DNA of 64,000 nt, from contig CANJKZ010000092.1 of NCBI GenBank assembly GCA_947471745.1, forward strand, positions 4,383,001 through 4,447,000, given 5' to 3'. The first letter of the stretch is position 1. Each line of letters opens with the position of its first letter. Under the pieces are notes generated by a model. That model had not been told where the DNA came from, did no database searches, and saw only the letters and a list, made by a program, of their open reading frames with translations. Position numbers and translations under genes: made by a program. The DNA comes from Closterium sp. Naga37s-1 (taxonomy: Eukaryota; Streptophyta; Zygnematophyceae; Desmidiales; Closteriaceae). Positions 41,150-54,727 of this stretch are shown here, one piece after another.

Positions 41150-42433
41150 CTGCACGCATGACACCCACAGGGAAGAGTCGGAGTCAAAGCAGGAACGTTT
41201 GAGTCAACTCCAAAATCGTATTCAATGCCGTGTACTGGCACGCACCCCTACAGCGAGTCATAAATAGATTTTTTAAGCGCCTCAAAAGGGTCGTCGCGTC
41301 TGGTTGAGTTACGAGCCTTAACCAGCATACACCCCCAATAAGATCAACTCGATTCGAAGGGTCGTCGCGTCTGGAATGGAAGGGGTGCTGGAAGGACCTA
41401 TGACTGAAACCGTTTAGCCCATCAATAAGGCGCCTAAACAGCTCTAATAAAACTTCAAGCCAACTCGGAGAACCATCGTCTCCAGAATCAAACGGGTGAT
41501 GGAAAGACACCTCAATGAAAGCCCCGGAGATCAGGTCCGACATGGACTGTTAACAACGAACATTTGTGAGGGGTCTCAAGAGCTCGACACGTCGGAACGA
41601 CCTAATGGACCACACATGAAATGTTTCCAGAAAAAGCGACCTGCTCCTTTTAAAATGCTGTCACTGCAAAGGTCGCTGTGACGCCACGTTCTGTGCTGCA
41701 CCTGACAGCTGGTACCCGTTGCGACGGTTCCCGACGACGATCGCACCTGTTCATGGCGAAAGCTGGTAACCCTCCCTACTTCCGCTTGGCGATCCCCGAT
41801 GTTATGTCTGTAGCCAACGGTCACACGGGGGGAGAGCAGACGAAAGCATCGCGAGAGCTGCCTAGCTATGTCGAAAGAACGGCGAGGATGCCAGAAAGAA
41901 CGGAACGCAATTCTTCCGGACGTGTCGGGAATGCCTCTATCACGTCTCTGCGCGGCTCCAAACGTGTCTAGCTGAAAAGTGCGTCGCTACAAAGAAAACG
42001 AATTTAAGAAGTATCGATGTACGTCACGTCATCTACATTCACCCCGCGAACGTAGACAGGGTCTACATAATAGCCGCTCCATTCTAAAAAAGCACTTGAT
42101 TTCTGATTACCACGAACAGCACGACTTACTCCCCGCCAGTTACGGTAACATCAAGATAACCTGGATTTTTAAATCGCGCAATAGACGACAGCCGCCACAG
42201 CTCCGCCGCTACTGTCACGCGAATAGCTACACTAACGCTCTCGAGCGAACAAGGCTGGGAAAAATAGCTTCACAGCGACGGGAGTGAACTTTAGGGTTAG
42301 CCAAGGGGTGCTAGTTGCGTGTTGTTTTGCAGGTTGCTGCTGCTGTCTCAAAATGAGCACCGCACCATTGCAATAGCAAGCCTCCTGCACTGTACTTGCT
42401 TGCTGCTCACTGACTGACTGATCACGGGACTAA

Positions 42434-42599
42434 GGGCGTATCTTTGGTTCGGGTCATAAGGCCACTTTGGGTCATCAGTACACTTTGGGTCATGGGAGGA
42501 CCAATGGTATTCGAGTATTTTCACTAAAACGCGCCTGATTGGTCTTCCAAGAATCTCGGATGACCCGAACAGTGCATGACCCGAACCAAAGATACGCCC
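42434..42599. mobile_element. PIF/Harbinger-like MITE, 166 bp, TAA target duplication
   Basis: The ends are perfect inverted repeats over 23 bp, starting GGGCGTATCTTTGGTTC. TAA flanks both sides (42431-42433, 42600-42602). GGGTCAT recurs inside in both directions. There is no coding capacity. Confidence 0.82.
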
Positions 42600-42603
42600 T
42601 AAC

Positions 42604-43194
42604 ATGACTGCTCTTTGGTTCGGTTCGGCCAAGTGTCAACACACCAAAAAGCCTTTCCTAGTGTACAACAGTGCCTGTCTGGTGCCTACAGAAACCTGGA
42701 TAATGTCGCGCCTGCCTTTCCGCCCATCTCTCCGCAAATCGGCAGTTTCAAGGGCCCCGCGGCAGAAACAGGGAAAACCAGGGCCACGTGGAAAGCTTCA
42801 GAACGAAACCGATTCACCTGGAGAAGGACCAGGGGCGGGGGCGCAGCCAGATTGGCGCGAGCGCAGGCGTTGCGCGCGCAACTTTGGCGCAAGCTGCCAA
42901 AGAGGCTGGTGGCAGGCGGAAAAAACTTGCGCACAATTTGAAGGAGCCGCCTTCTTGCCAACCTCCGAGTCGGAGACGAGGCGGAAGTTGGGAGACACGT
43001 ACGCTTGGGTGGTTGAGAAGTGCCTTGCACGACTGAGAGGCGACGTTGCGAAAGATCTAATCCATCGTGACGGGCGTTTCGCGTCACATGGAAAACTTGG
43101 CGATATTGCGAGCATGTCGCAGCGTGCGCGTGACGACGCATGCGACATGTTCATGGACATCAACATCGCACGAGTGAATGTGCACCAGTGTTGA
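42604..43194 (+). CDS. Doubtful ORF, 196 aa, no known family
   Basis: The ATG directly follows the MITE. The protein is Arg-, Gly- and Ala-rich (RLPFRPSLRK, WRERRRCARNFG) and shows no domain I recognise. The better-looking end (KLGDTYAWVVEKCLARLRGD) is not enough to support a gene. Frame length alone is the evidence, and the region is GC-rich, so chance is likely. Confidence 0.2.
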   Translation: MTALWFGSAKCQHTKKPFLVYNSACLVPTETWIMSRLPFRPSLRKSAVSRAPRQKQGKPGPRGKLQNETDSPGEGPGAGAQPDWRERRRCARNFGASCQRGWWQAEKTCAQFEGAAFLPTSESETRRKLGDTYAWVVEKCLARLRGDVAKDLIHRDGRFASHGKLGDIASMSQRARDDACDMFMDINIARVNVHQC

Positions 43195-43453
43195 ACAAGC
43201 TGGCGATAATCAAGGGTGGATGGCGCGTCCAAAACAGTCGCACAACTTCAGCATTGAGATCTCCGCTAGTGAAGGCAAATTCGAAATTGTAGCGTATTGC
43301 GGTGTAGGCAACAGAGGATTTGAGGAAGTAAGAATACAAACAACAATGTGACCAGAATTGTGGTAGGCATTTGCCTTCTCAATGATATCTATGGCCTTCT
43401 AAAGCCATGGATCTGCACTTTTTGAGTTTTCCATCAGGTGTAGAATACTGAAG

Positions 43454-46400
43454 TCAAGCATTTTCATCACCGCCGTTTTCCTCTGTGCCTTCCTCCTGTG
43501 CCGTACTTAGCCAATTAAGAAAATGGCGCACGTCCAAATATGCCTGCAGATAGAGAAAATAAATCAACAAATGCAAAAGAGAAAGCGACAATAGGTGATG
43601 CCAGCGATCAAGCACAAAGCCCTCTTTCTTGACAATAACCAAACGGCAATCCTTGCTTCTGCAGAAGCTATGGCACGCACCTTTTGCTTGCCAGGCGTTG
43701 GGTCCTTGTTGTCGTCTTGCCACCTAAACAGCATCAACTCCTCCACCACCTGCTCCCATAAGGGACAAGATGAGGGGATTGATCAAAGGCGCAGAAAAGG
43801 AGATTTTGAGACGCTAAAATCTAGGGAGCTTGTAGTATTTTTAGGGTTCTAGGGGAATGAGCTCCTCCGCCAAATGCGCCCAGACAGAGAAGACAGAATT
43901 GGTAAAATAAAGGGGGAAGGAGGGAGGGGGGAGGAGGGCCGGGGGGAGAAGAGAGTACAAGAAAATTGTCTTCCCTAAGCTGCTCTACTACTCAATCCCA
44001 TGAACACATGGAATAATGGGAGCAACAGAAGTGGGATGGGAGGGGGAAAGAAATGGCTATGTGCTGGTTGTAGGGGCATGAGGATTATCAGGTGCATGGA
44101 AGCAAAACATAAGAATGAACAAGTGCCGGAACAAAGTCGTGTTATGAGTCGACTCAGAACACGTGCTGGTTGTAGAAGCATGCGGACCATCAGGTGCATG
44201 GAAGCAGGACAGAGAGAATGAGCGAGTGCCGGAACAGTGTGCAAAGAGCGAGACTCACATCGAGGTCGTAGAGTGTTCTGAAGACCGCGTCTAGTTTTGA
44301 GGCGCCTCAAAAGGAACAGTGCAACAGTGTGCAAGGAACGAGACTCACATCGAGGTCGTAGAGTGTTCTGAAGACCGCGTCTAGCAGGCCCGCTGGGTGC
44401 CCACACGACTCTGCGAATTCTTGAGCTCCGAAAAGATCTGAAGGCGGGGGTGCAATAAAAATAAAAGGTGCAATTATAAGTTGTAAAAACAAAGAAGCAG
44501 CTTCTGGGAGAGTCGCCAGGAAAGAAGCAGCTTCCAGAAGATTGAAGTCACTTATGGGAAAGAATAGAGAAGAAACTGGAAAAAAGAAGGTCCTAGCAGA
44601 ATCGGGAACGGAAGTGGTGGAACGGAGAAGCGAATGGGAAAGAAGCACTCACATTGAACCTGGTTGGGTTTTTGCTTCTTTGCTGCATACTCCTGGAAGA
44701 CCTTGGCATACTTCTTCACTGGCCCTGCCAGTAGCTTCTGCTTTCAGTCACACGCCAATCGCCAGCAGCAACAAGCCAATCATCAGCAAGAAAGGAAAGA
44801 CATTGTTGAGAAGATTGCCCATTAGAAACAAAGACGGAAGAGCTGCAGCAGCGAAGACACTAGCAGGTAGGGATGCACAGAAAATGGATGGAGGGAACGG
44901 ACTGAACAAAAGAATCACCCGCCTGACAGTCACTCAGTCACTTGGGACGAAGTGAAGGTAGACAGACAGTCGCTCATTCGGTTGGCAGGTCAGTTGGTCG
45001 GTCGGTCGGTCAGTCAGCAACCAGCCAGTCAGCCAGTCAGGTCAATCCCTTGTATTCATGTCTGCTAGCGCCGATGCACTGCTGCAGCAGCTAGCGCGCG
45101 GCATGGCCTTTGACTCAACTCAAACTCAACAAGAAGTCAGCCAGACAGTCAAACAGTCAGTCAGGTCCATACCTTGAAGTCTTGTCTGCTATCACCGATG
45201 CACTGCTGCAGCAGCGAGCGCATGAGCAGGCGCAGGAAAGCCGGCTGCGTTGGGGTGTCAGGTGGAGTGTTGGCCTGCAGCAGTCACAGGGAAGGGAAGG
45301 AGGCAAAGAGGCAGGCTGATGTTGTTGAAAGTCGAAACCAAGAAGGCATACAGGAGAGAGATGCTGTTGAATGGGGGTACGTTGCATGCTCTTGCGACAG
45401 ATGGAGTGGCTACTTCTCCCGGCCACACCTACATCACCCAGCTGAAACCAGTCTCATCTGAAACTCCACCTGAAGGCACCTGAGATCTCACCTGAAGGCA
45501 CCTGAGATCTCACCTGCAGCCATTTAAGCACAGCCTCTGCTGATTCCCCCTTGGCAAAAGCGTCTTTCAGGTGCTCTGCCACTGCTTCCAGCTGAGAGGA
45601 ATGAGAGAGAGGAGGAGGGACAACGGAGAGGGGAGAGAGGTCAGGAATGTGCATCCATGTAACACAAGTGTTGTTCAGGAATGTGCTCAGACAAAAAAAT
45701 GAGGGAGAGAGAGAGGGGCGGGGGAAGATAAGGGGCGGAGGGGGGGGAGGGGCCAGGAATGTTCTCCCCTCATCACTTGTGTAACACTCGCAGCACACAC
45801 CACTCCCTGCATCTACAGCACTCACACCACTCACTGGATCTGTGGCACCTGCCAGCCCAAGGGCCTTCCTCGCCTCCTCCACCTTCTCCTTCCTCCCTCT
45901 CGCTCTCTCCTCCATAAATTCCTCTGGTCCCTCTATCCCCGCCGCCCGCACCATCTCCCCCGCCTCCTTCTCCCCCTTCTCCCCCCTCACCGCGCCCACC
46001 ACCGCTGCCATCACCTTCATCCCCTCACCCATCTCCACCAGACTCCCTTCCTCTGCACCGCCTGATTTCACCAGCCGGGCCACGTCGGCCAATGGGACGG
46101 CGCCAGCTGCCACGAGCCGGCCAATCAGACGGCCCACGTGTTGCGGGGCCTTGGGGGCATCAACTGACCAATCCTCGAGCTCCTGGAAGACTCTCACCAG
46201 ACTGGCAAGAGGGAAAAGGGGGGGGGGGGGGGAGGAGGAGGAAGAAAGGGAAGATGGGTATGGGTGGGCGGGAAGGGGGAAAGGGGGCATAACGTGAGTG
46301 GGATGTGCGATAGAAGGGAGCAGAGTCGACAGGGGCAATGAACGAGAATGTAAGGGGGGAGGGAAAGAGGGAAAAGAGAGAGGGAGGAAGAGAGAAGAAA

Positions 46401-49400
46401 TCAACAGAGGCACGCACCTCCTGTTAAACCCCAAACCCTCAACCCTGTTTTTGAGTCGACTATTCTTGAGTCGACTCAAAATAGTGAGTCGATTCAAAAA
46501 TCAATTCAACAGGGGCACGCACCTCCTCCTAAACCCCGAACCCTCAACCATGCACCCTGCACCCTGAGCCCCACCTCCCCTTTCTATGCACCTACCCTTG
46601 TTGAATCTGGTCACTCGTGAAGAGCGGCGGCTTGGGCTTGCAACACAGCCGCACCACCAGATCCTCCACCTGCTGCCTCTGCGCCTCCTCCTCTTAAAGC
46701 CCATACCCTGAACCCTGAAACTTCAACCATAGGCCCCATCTCCCTTTCCATGCACCTACCCTTGCTGAATCTGGTCACTCGTGAAGAGCGGCGGCTTGGG
46801 CTCGCAGCACAGCCGCACCACCAGATCCTCCACCTGCTGCCTCTGCGCCTCCTTCTCGTCCAGCCCTGCCGCCACCCCTACCCTTGTTCCCCCTGCCCCA
46901 CCTGACCTGCCATGTGTGTGCCAGAGGGTCACCTACCCTTGCTGAATCTGGTCACTCGTGAAGAGCGAGGGTTTGGGCTCGCAGCACAGCCGCACCACCA
47001 GATCCTCCACCTGCTGCCTCTGCGCCTCCTTCTTGTCTAGCCCTGCCGCCACCCACCCCGCCACTATCGCCCCGTGATGCTGCGGCGACTGTAGTTCCTC
47101 AATGCACAGGCAGACTTCCTTGAAGTCACGGGCACTGAGAGGGGACGGGAAGGAAGAGGTGAGAGACGAGGGCAGTGATTAGAAGGTGCGAGGGCCCTGC
47201 CGCCACCCACCCCGCCACTACCGCCCCGTGATGCTGCGGGGATTGCAGCTCCTCAATGCACAGGCAGACTTCCTTGAAGTCGCGGGCACTGTGAAGGGGG
47301 GGAGAAATGACAAGGGGGAAACAAAGGCAGAAACAGCAGCGATTGAACACTCTGATAGTGTTGCTCATGCTGCGGCGTCTGTAGCTCCTCAATGCACAGG
47401 CATACTTCCTTGAAGTCACGGGCACTGTGGGAAAACAGATAAAAAGGAGGGGAGAGGAAAGGAGAAGAGGGAGAAAAGGCAGTGATTAGAAGGTGTGAGG
47501 GAGCCGTTGTTGCTGCGGCGCTTGCAGCTGCTCGATGCACCAACGGTCTTCTCCCCACCCAAGGTGCACACAATCACCTCCTTGAAATCACGTGCACTGT
47601 GAGAGGAACGAGAAACGGAGGAGGAGGAAACGAGGGGCCCTAATCAGAAGGCGTGACGAGGAAAAGGGGCTGTTGATGCTGCGGCGCCTGCAGCTGCTCA
47701 ATGCACAACGGCCTTCTCCCCACCCAAGGTGACTTCTAAGTCTGCCATTACGTGGCCAATTTCCCTTTCCCGATTGGAGAAGTGACTTCTCACCTGAGGA
47801 ATTCTTCCACTGCACTGTTCGACTTCGCCACAGCACCCTCCTCATCCAAGATGACTTTGAGTCTGCCATTATGTGATAAAATTCTCAATACTGCCTGGAA
47901 AAACATTTCTCACCTGAGGAATTCTTCCACAGCACTGTTCGCCTTCGCCACAGCACCCTCCTCATCCATCCCTGCCCCCGCCTTCGCCCCTCCTGCTCCC
48001 CCTCCCGCCCCCCCTGCTGCTCCCGCTCCTCCTCCCGTCTCTGCTGCTGCCCCTGCTCCTCTTGCTCCTGCTGCCCCTCCTGCTCCTCCTGCTCCCTCTC
48101 TTGCCCCTGGCCCCACTCCCGGCCCTCCCCCTCTCCCCACGTCCCCTCTCCCTCCATCTCCTCTCCCCGCTTCCCTCCACCCATCCCTCCCTCCCTCCCT
48201 GCCTCCACCTGCTTGCGGCTCCTCATCAATTCTCGTGCCTCTTCTCCATGCATCCACCTCCCTCTCCCTCTCCCGCTCCATCCCCATCCCCCGCCCACCA
48301 TACCCCCTCCCCTCAGGCCCAGGTCCCCTCCCCATCATCATACTCCTAGACCCAGGGCCTACTAGCCCCCGCCCCCCTTCTCTCTCCCCCCCTCTCTCCC
48401 CATACCCGCCAGGGCCAGGCCTCATCGGCGCATCTCTATCCCCCCCGCCCCTCGGGCCCCCCATCTCCCCCACCCTCGGCCCGAACCTCTCGCTCTGGCT
48501 CGGCCCGAACCTGCGCATCTCCGGAGGCATGGCGCCAGGGGGACCTTCAGGTCCCCCCCGCCCTGGGCCCCCCATAAGCCCCCCCATGGGTCCCCCCATA
48601 GGTCCCCCAGGTCCCCCCCTCATCCCCCCGCCCATGCCTCCCCCTGGGCCCCCTCCCCCAGGTCTCCCCAGCCCCCCATGCGGCCCCAGCTTCAATTCCC
48701 CCTCCTCCATGTTCCTCTGGGGGAGGGGCATGGGGCGACCCATATCCTCCATTCCCCCTCTCCCCTCATACCCGCCAGGGCCTCCCCCTCTTCCCCCCAT
48801 CCCCCCAGGGTGCCCATACCCCGGCCCCCGCCCATACATCCCTCCCCCCGGCCCCCCTTGCCCTCCAATCAGCCCCGGGCCGCCCCTCATCGGCCCAGAC
48901 CCAGCCAAACCCGGCCGCCCGGGCGGCTCCATGCCATACTCCGGCCGCCGCCCGCTCCCCATACCACCACCCGGGCCCCTGCTCCCGCCGCCCCCGCGCT
49001 CCAATATCTGCCTGCCAGCTGTCGCGACGGCATTGGACCGCTCGTCCCGCGCGTCCCTATGCACCTGGTCGATCTTCTTGGGCCCCTCGACCTTCCGCCT
49101 GGCCTGCCACTTGTTCTCCCGGAGCTCGAGAATGTCTTGCAGGCCGAAGCGGATGCGGGAGGAGAGTTTCTGGTAGGTAGAGAAGTGGGCTATGCGCGCC
49201 ATGTATGCTTCCATGTGGCTCTGTGCCTTCTCGTGGTCGATGATTTGCCCGATGGTCGCGAGCAGCTTGCACAAGGCCTCCATGTCCTCCTCGTCCGGGT
49301 CCTGGGAGGGCGAAGGGCGGGGGCAGCAGGGGGGAGCATGCAGGGGAGCTTCTGGTAGGTGGAGAAGTGGGCTATGTGGGCCATGTATGCCTCCATGTGG

Positions 49401-52400
49401 CTCTGAGCTTTCTCGTGGTCGATGATTTGCCCGATGGTGGCCAGAAGCTTGCGGAGGGTTTCCATGTCCTCCTCGTCCGGATCCTGAAGGGGTGAAGAGC
49501 GGGGGGGAGCGTGCAGGGGAGCAGGGGTCCATGATGTGCCCGATGGTGGCTAGTAGCTTGCAGAGAGTTTCCATGTCCTTCTCTAAGGTCCTGAAGGGGT
49601 GAAGAGCAGGGGCAGCAGTGGGGAGCAGGCGGGAGCGTGCAGGGGAGCAGGGGTCCATGATGTGCCCGATGGTGGCTAGTAGCTTGCAGAGCGCTTCCAT
49701 GTCCTCCTCGTCCGGATCCTGGGAAAGAAAAGCACACAATGCCCGACTAGCACACAATGCCCGACACGACACTCTAACACAGAATAATTAGTGGTGGAAA
49801 GGAGTTGTGCTGTGACGAACTAACCCACACTGGAATCAGTATCAACAGTATCAAAGGACCCACCTCAGTGTTTCCTAGAAGCTTCTGGATGCATCCGTGC
49901 ATGATGCGCTCCGTGAGCATGCTCATCTTATAGAGCTCTCCTATAAAGCGGATATTCCCCAGCATGCGCCTCCGAGCCTTCTGCCTTCTGCTCTGCCTCT
50001 CCGCCTCAGTCAATTTCACCATCTTCTTTACCATAACCTTCGCTCCCTTGGCCCCTTCCTTCTTCTCGTCCTTCCCACCCTCCTCCACTTCCTTCTTCCC
50101 TTCCTCCCCCCCTTCCTTCTTCTCTTCCGCCTTCCCGTCCGCCCCATCTTTCCCCTCCCCTTCCCCTTTCTTCCCCTCCCCTTCCTCCTCCTCCTCCACC
50201 TCCACCTCCTCCTCCTCCTTCTCAGCATCCAGCTGCTCCTGATCCCCTCGCTCAAACTCCTCCTGGCACTTATTTAAAAGCGTGCGCTTAAACGTCACCC
50301 GGTCATTCCCCTCCCCAAACTGAGGCAACTCAACAGACAACGCCTGGCAGAACTTCGCATACAGCTCACAAAACGTGGGCTCTAACAACGCCTTGTCGAA
50401 AATCTGCCCAATCACCCCTGTGAGCGTCTCAGGAGAGTCAATCTGCACTTCCTTCACCTGATTGAACAACTTATCGAAATTCTGAGGCGTCAGCTTGTTC
50501 AGAATCCCCTTGATCTGCCGCTGCTTCTTTTCCTCTTCATCCGACACCATCCCTGCCTTGTACCGATTCTCCGTCTTGTGAATCGCAGGCAGCGGGGGTC
50601 CCGCAGGTGCAGCAGGTCGGTTCTGCATCGGGTTTCTCTGCCATCTATCTGCATCCACGCCTCCCCTCGGACCACCCATAGGCATCCCCCCAGGTCCCCC
50701 CATCCCAGGCGCACCATGAGGCAACACCCCCCTATCCCCCCTCCCCAGCAACGGCCCCCCTGGTCCCCCCATTCCTCCCCGCATCCCCGGGCCTCCCATA
50801 CCCATAGGCGACCCGCCTCCCGGACCTCTGAACCCCGGACCTCCAGGCGGGCCCAGCACCCCTCCGTCCATACCTCCGCCCGGACCTCTCGGGCCCATTC
50901 CTGGCCCTCTCGCCCAGCGGTCCTCGTCCATACCTGGCCGGTTCAAACCTCCCCCAGGTGCACCCGATAGGGCGTCCATAGGGCGATTGAACCCCTGAGC
51001 CGCCATCTGCTGTACTCTTTGTGCAGCAGGCGGTTTCAGCACGGCGTTACACTCGCGTAGGAAGGAGCGGAAGTCCATGTCGCCTGGGAGGTCCCTGTGA
51101 GAGTCTCTAAGTGTGAGGAGGAAGTCTCGAGAATACTTGAACGAGCCATCCGCGTTGGTTGCAGCAGCCTCTGCGCCCTTCGCTCCTTTCTGTGCCGCAG
51201 CTGCCACCGCTGTGCCTGCTGGTGTGCCTACTGCTGCACCTGCTGCTGCGCCTGCTGCTGCTGTTGCTCCTGGACCTTTACCTGCTGCTCCGATTGCTGC
51301 AGTGGCAGCAGCTACTGCAGCAGCTGCTGCTGCAGCGGCAGCGGCAGCAGCAGGGGTGGCACCCGCAGCCCCTGTCTCTCCTCCTCCCGCCTTCCCAGCA
51401 CGGCCCTTCCCAGCAGCATCTGTATCCACTGCTTCCTCCCAATCATCCACTTCCTCTTCTCTCTTTTCCTCCTCTTGCTCTGCTACCTTAGCAGCCTCGC
51501 CCGCCTTTTCTTCCACAGTCACCTCACCAGCCACAGACCCTGGTTGCTCTTGCACCTTCCCCTCTGCCTTCTTCCCTTCTGCCTCCTTGCCCTTGGCAGC
51601 ATTAGTCGTGTACGCGTTATAGAGGTCAGGAGCTTGCTTCAGACTCAGCATTTCAGACTCAGCAGCTTCTTTCTCTGCCAAAACTTGCTTCAGCTTTTTC
51701 TTCTTGGCAGGAGCAACCACAGCTGTGGCAGCAGCGGCTGTAGCAGCAGCCACGGCTGTGCCTGCAGCAGCAGTGGCAGCTGCTGCTGCTGCCGCAGCAG
51801 CAGCAGCAGCAGCTGACTTGGCCTTTTCCCCTCCCTTCTCAATCCCACCCTTAACATCAGACTCTTCAACCTTACCCTCCTTCTTCTCCTCCTCCTTCTC
51901 CTTCTCCTCTTTCGCCTCCTTGCTCTCTTCTGCTTTAGCAGGAGCAACCTCAGCACTTTCCTCCACCTTCTTCTCTTTCGTCTTCCCCTCCACTTTCTCC
52001 CCCTCCTCCTCCTTACCCTTCTCATCCACTTCTGCTTCCCCCTCCTTCTTATCCCCCTCCTTAACTATTTCACCAGTCGCCTCCGACTCCTTAGCCCCCT
52101 CTTTCCCCTCAGCTGCCTGAAGGGTTTCGGTCGTAACAGCAGCACTCCCTTCAGCACCCGCGTTTTCGGCAGCCTCGTTCTTGCCCTCAGCAGTAGCAGC
52201 AGCTGTACCGACTGCAGCAGCCACGGCTGTAGCGGCAACAGCTGCGGCAGCTGTCGCAACAACAGCAGCAACTGTCGTAACTTGAGATGTGGAGGGCATT
52301 TGAACCTCCTTCTCCTCTCCTTTAGCCTTCTCCCCCTCAGGCTCCGGCACTGCTTCTCCCGCCTCTTTCTTGCCTGCATCCTTCTCCTCTCCCTTCTCAA

Positions 52401-54640
52401 TTCCTTTCTTCTTCTTCTCCTTCTTGTCTTTCTTCTTCCCACCCTTCTTCTCCTCTCCTTTCTCCTTTGCGGCGCCCGCCTCCCCACTTAACCCCTCTCC
52501 TTCCTTACTCTCCTCCACTGGTTTCGCCACCACAGGAGCAACCGCTGCAGCTGAAGCAGCAGCAGGAGCAGCAGCAGGTGCCTCAGCACCAGTCGCCTCC
52601 CCGCCTGCCTTTTTCTCTTCCTCCTCGCTTGAAACCTTCGCCTTTGCATCACCACCGTCCTTCCCATCCCTCCCTTCTACCACCTTCACTTCACCCTCCT
52701 TCCCTGCAGCCTCTTTCCCCACACCCCCCTCTGCTGCAACTGGCTCGCCTGTGACCTTCGCTGCCACCTCCTCTTTGCTCTTCGCCTGAACCTCTTCACT
52801 CTTCCCTGCTACATTCTGTTCTCCATTTGCCACAGCCGCATCACTCCCCTTCGCCCGATTCTCCTCGCCCTTCTCACCCTCCTCTTTCTTTTCCACCACA
52901 GCCCCACCCACACCCTCCTCCCCTTCCTTCTCTCCCTTCTCCTCCTTCCCCTGCTGCCCCGAAGCACCACCAGAGGGGCTCCTAACCACTGGCCATGTTG
53001 TCTTACCGCTCCCGGACCTCTTCAGCCCATCCGGACCTGCCCCAGGCCTGTCTCGCGCTCCCGAACCTGGCGATGGCAAATTGGTAACCCCTCCTGTTGT
53101 CGACACTACGATTCGATTCGAAGACATGACCTGTGCACTTACCCCGCTTCCCCTACCCGCCCCAGGACCTGTGCCCCCTACCCCACCTGGTCCCCCTGCC
53201 CCCCTCCCGTGCATCCCCCCTGCCCTTCCCCCTCCCCCCATTCCCCCTCCTCCCCCAACTCCCCGCCCATGCCCTGGAATCACAAACCCTGTCCCTGCGC
53301 CCATCATATACCCCCCCACACCCGGCCCTCCCGAACCTACAGGACCCATCATCGGCAGGTTCGGGATCACCATACCTGGCCCTGGACCTACCGGCGACGA
53401 CACAGGCATGTTCCCCATACCATCCATCCCAGGCATGGGCATTTCCTCTCCTGCCCCCGAACCAGCCCCGCCAGCGCCCGGACCACCCGCTCCCGAACCT
53501 GAACCACCAGGCACGGCGCCAGGAACGGCACCAGTGGCATAGTGCACCATACCAGCCGGCCCGCCCCCTGGCATCTGCTGGTGTGGCAAAACGTGTCCCA
53601 TATGCGGCCTCACCCCCCCGCCATGCCCCGCCTGCTGCGGATACGGGGGGGTAAACCTACCCTGCCCGCCTGCCCCTGGTCCGCCCATCCCCCCTCCCGG
53701 CCCCCCGACCATCCCCCCGCCTGCTGGCATAGGCCCAGGCTGCTGTGGGGGAAAGAATCGCGCCTGGGGGAAGGCACCGGGGGGAACACCTGCCACCCCC
53801 GGCACCCCTGGCACTCCCCCCACACCAGGCATCCCCGGATAGTACATGGATGGAAGCATGTGCCCGGGCTGCGCGAACCCCATGGGGGGGCGCGCGCCTG
53901 CAGCTGCCGCCGCCACCCCAATAGGCATCCCCCGGCCGGCCACCCCTGCTGCTGCCGCCCCAGCACCAGCTGGGGAGACTAGTCCGCCGTGAGGGGTGGT
54001 GGGGGCAGAACCTGGAGTGGGTGGTTGGGCTGGAATTTCGAAGGTCAGGCCTGCAGGGGTTGAGCTAAGCCCGTGAGGAGCAGGGGAGGTAGTGGCGCTT
54101 GATGGACCTCTCCCCGCTGCCCCCACTGTTGCTCCCCCTGCTGCCCCTCCTGCTGCTCCCCCTGCCCCCGCACCTGCGCCCTCCCCTGCTCCTCCTGCTG
54201 CCCCTGCCCCTGCGCCCGTCCCTCCCCTCGCCCCTCCTCCTGCTCCTCCTGCTGCTCCCGTTCCTGTTCCTGCTGCTCCTGCCCCTGCTGCTCCTGCCCC
54301 GGGCTTGGCTTTAGTCGCGGGCACCTTTTCCACCTTCACCTCTTTCTGAGTGGTCGGATCCATAATTTTAAGTGCCCGGCTTGCCCGCGGCTGTAGCAGC
54401 GCAGAGGGCTTTGGGTTTTGCATGCCTGGATACTGGGGTCCTGCTGGAACAGTGCCGTACTGAATGGTCATGCCAGACGGGCCGTGCTGCTGGTAAGCCA
54501 CCATGATGTGTTGCTGCGCCTGGTGCTGCAGCATATGGGGTGGCTGCTGCTGTTGCATCTGCTGCTGCTGCTGTTGGAGTTGTTGCTGGGGAGGGGGAGG
54601 GGAAGGGTGAGGTCCCTGACCTTGCTGCTGCTGCAACTGC

Positions 54641-54678
<38 letters not shown>

Positions 54679-54679
54679 T

Positions 54680-54727
<48 letters not shown>

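Larger units (their letters stand above)
41150..43453. other. Region between the MHK-like kinase start and the eIF4G 3' end
   Basis: It should hold the missing first exon and the promoter of the MHK-like gene. Degenerate junction palindromes lie at 41198-41214 and 41270-41289, the latter next to a repeated GGGTCGTCGCGTCTGG. A MITE lies at 42434-42599 and a doubtful ORF at 42604-43194. Nothing else is recognised. Confidence 0.5.

Noticed and set aside
47752-49176. Long Pro-rich plus-strand ORF of 474 codons.
   Set aside because: It is the antisense of the Gly/Arg-rich eIF4G exon 6, whose frame and splice sites are well supported.
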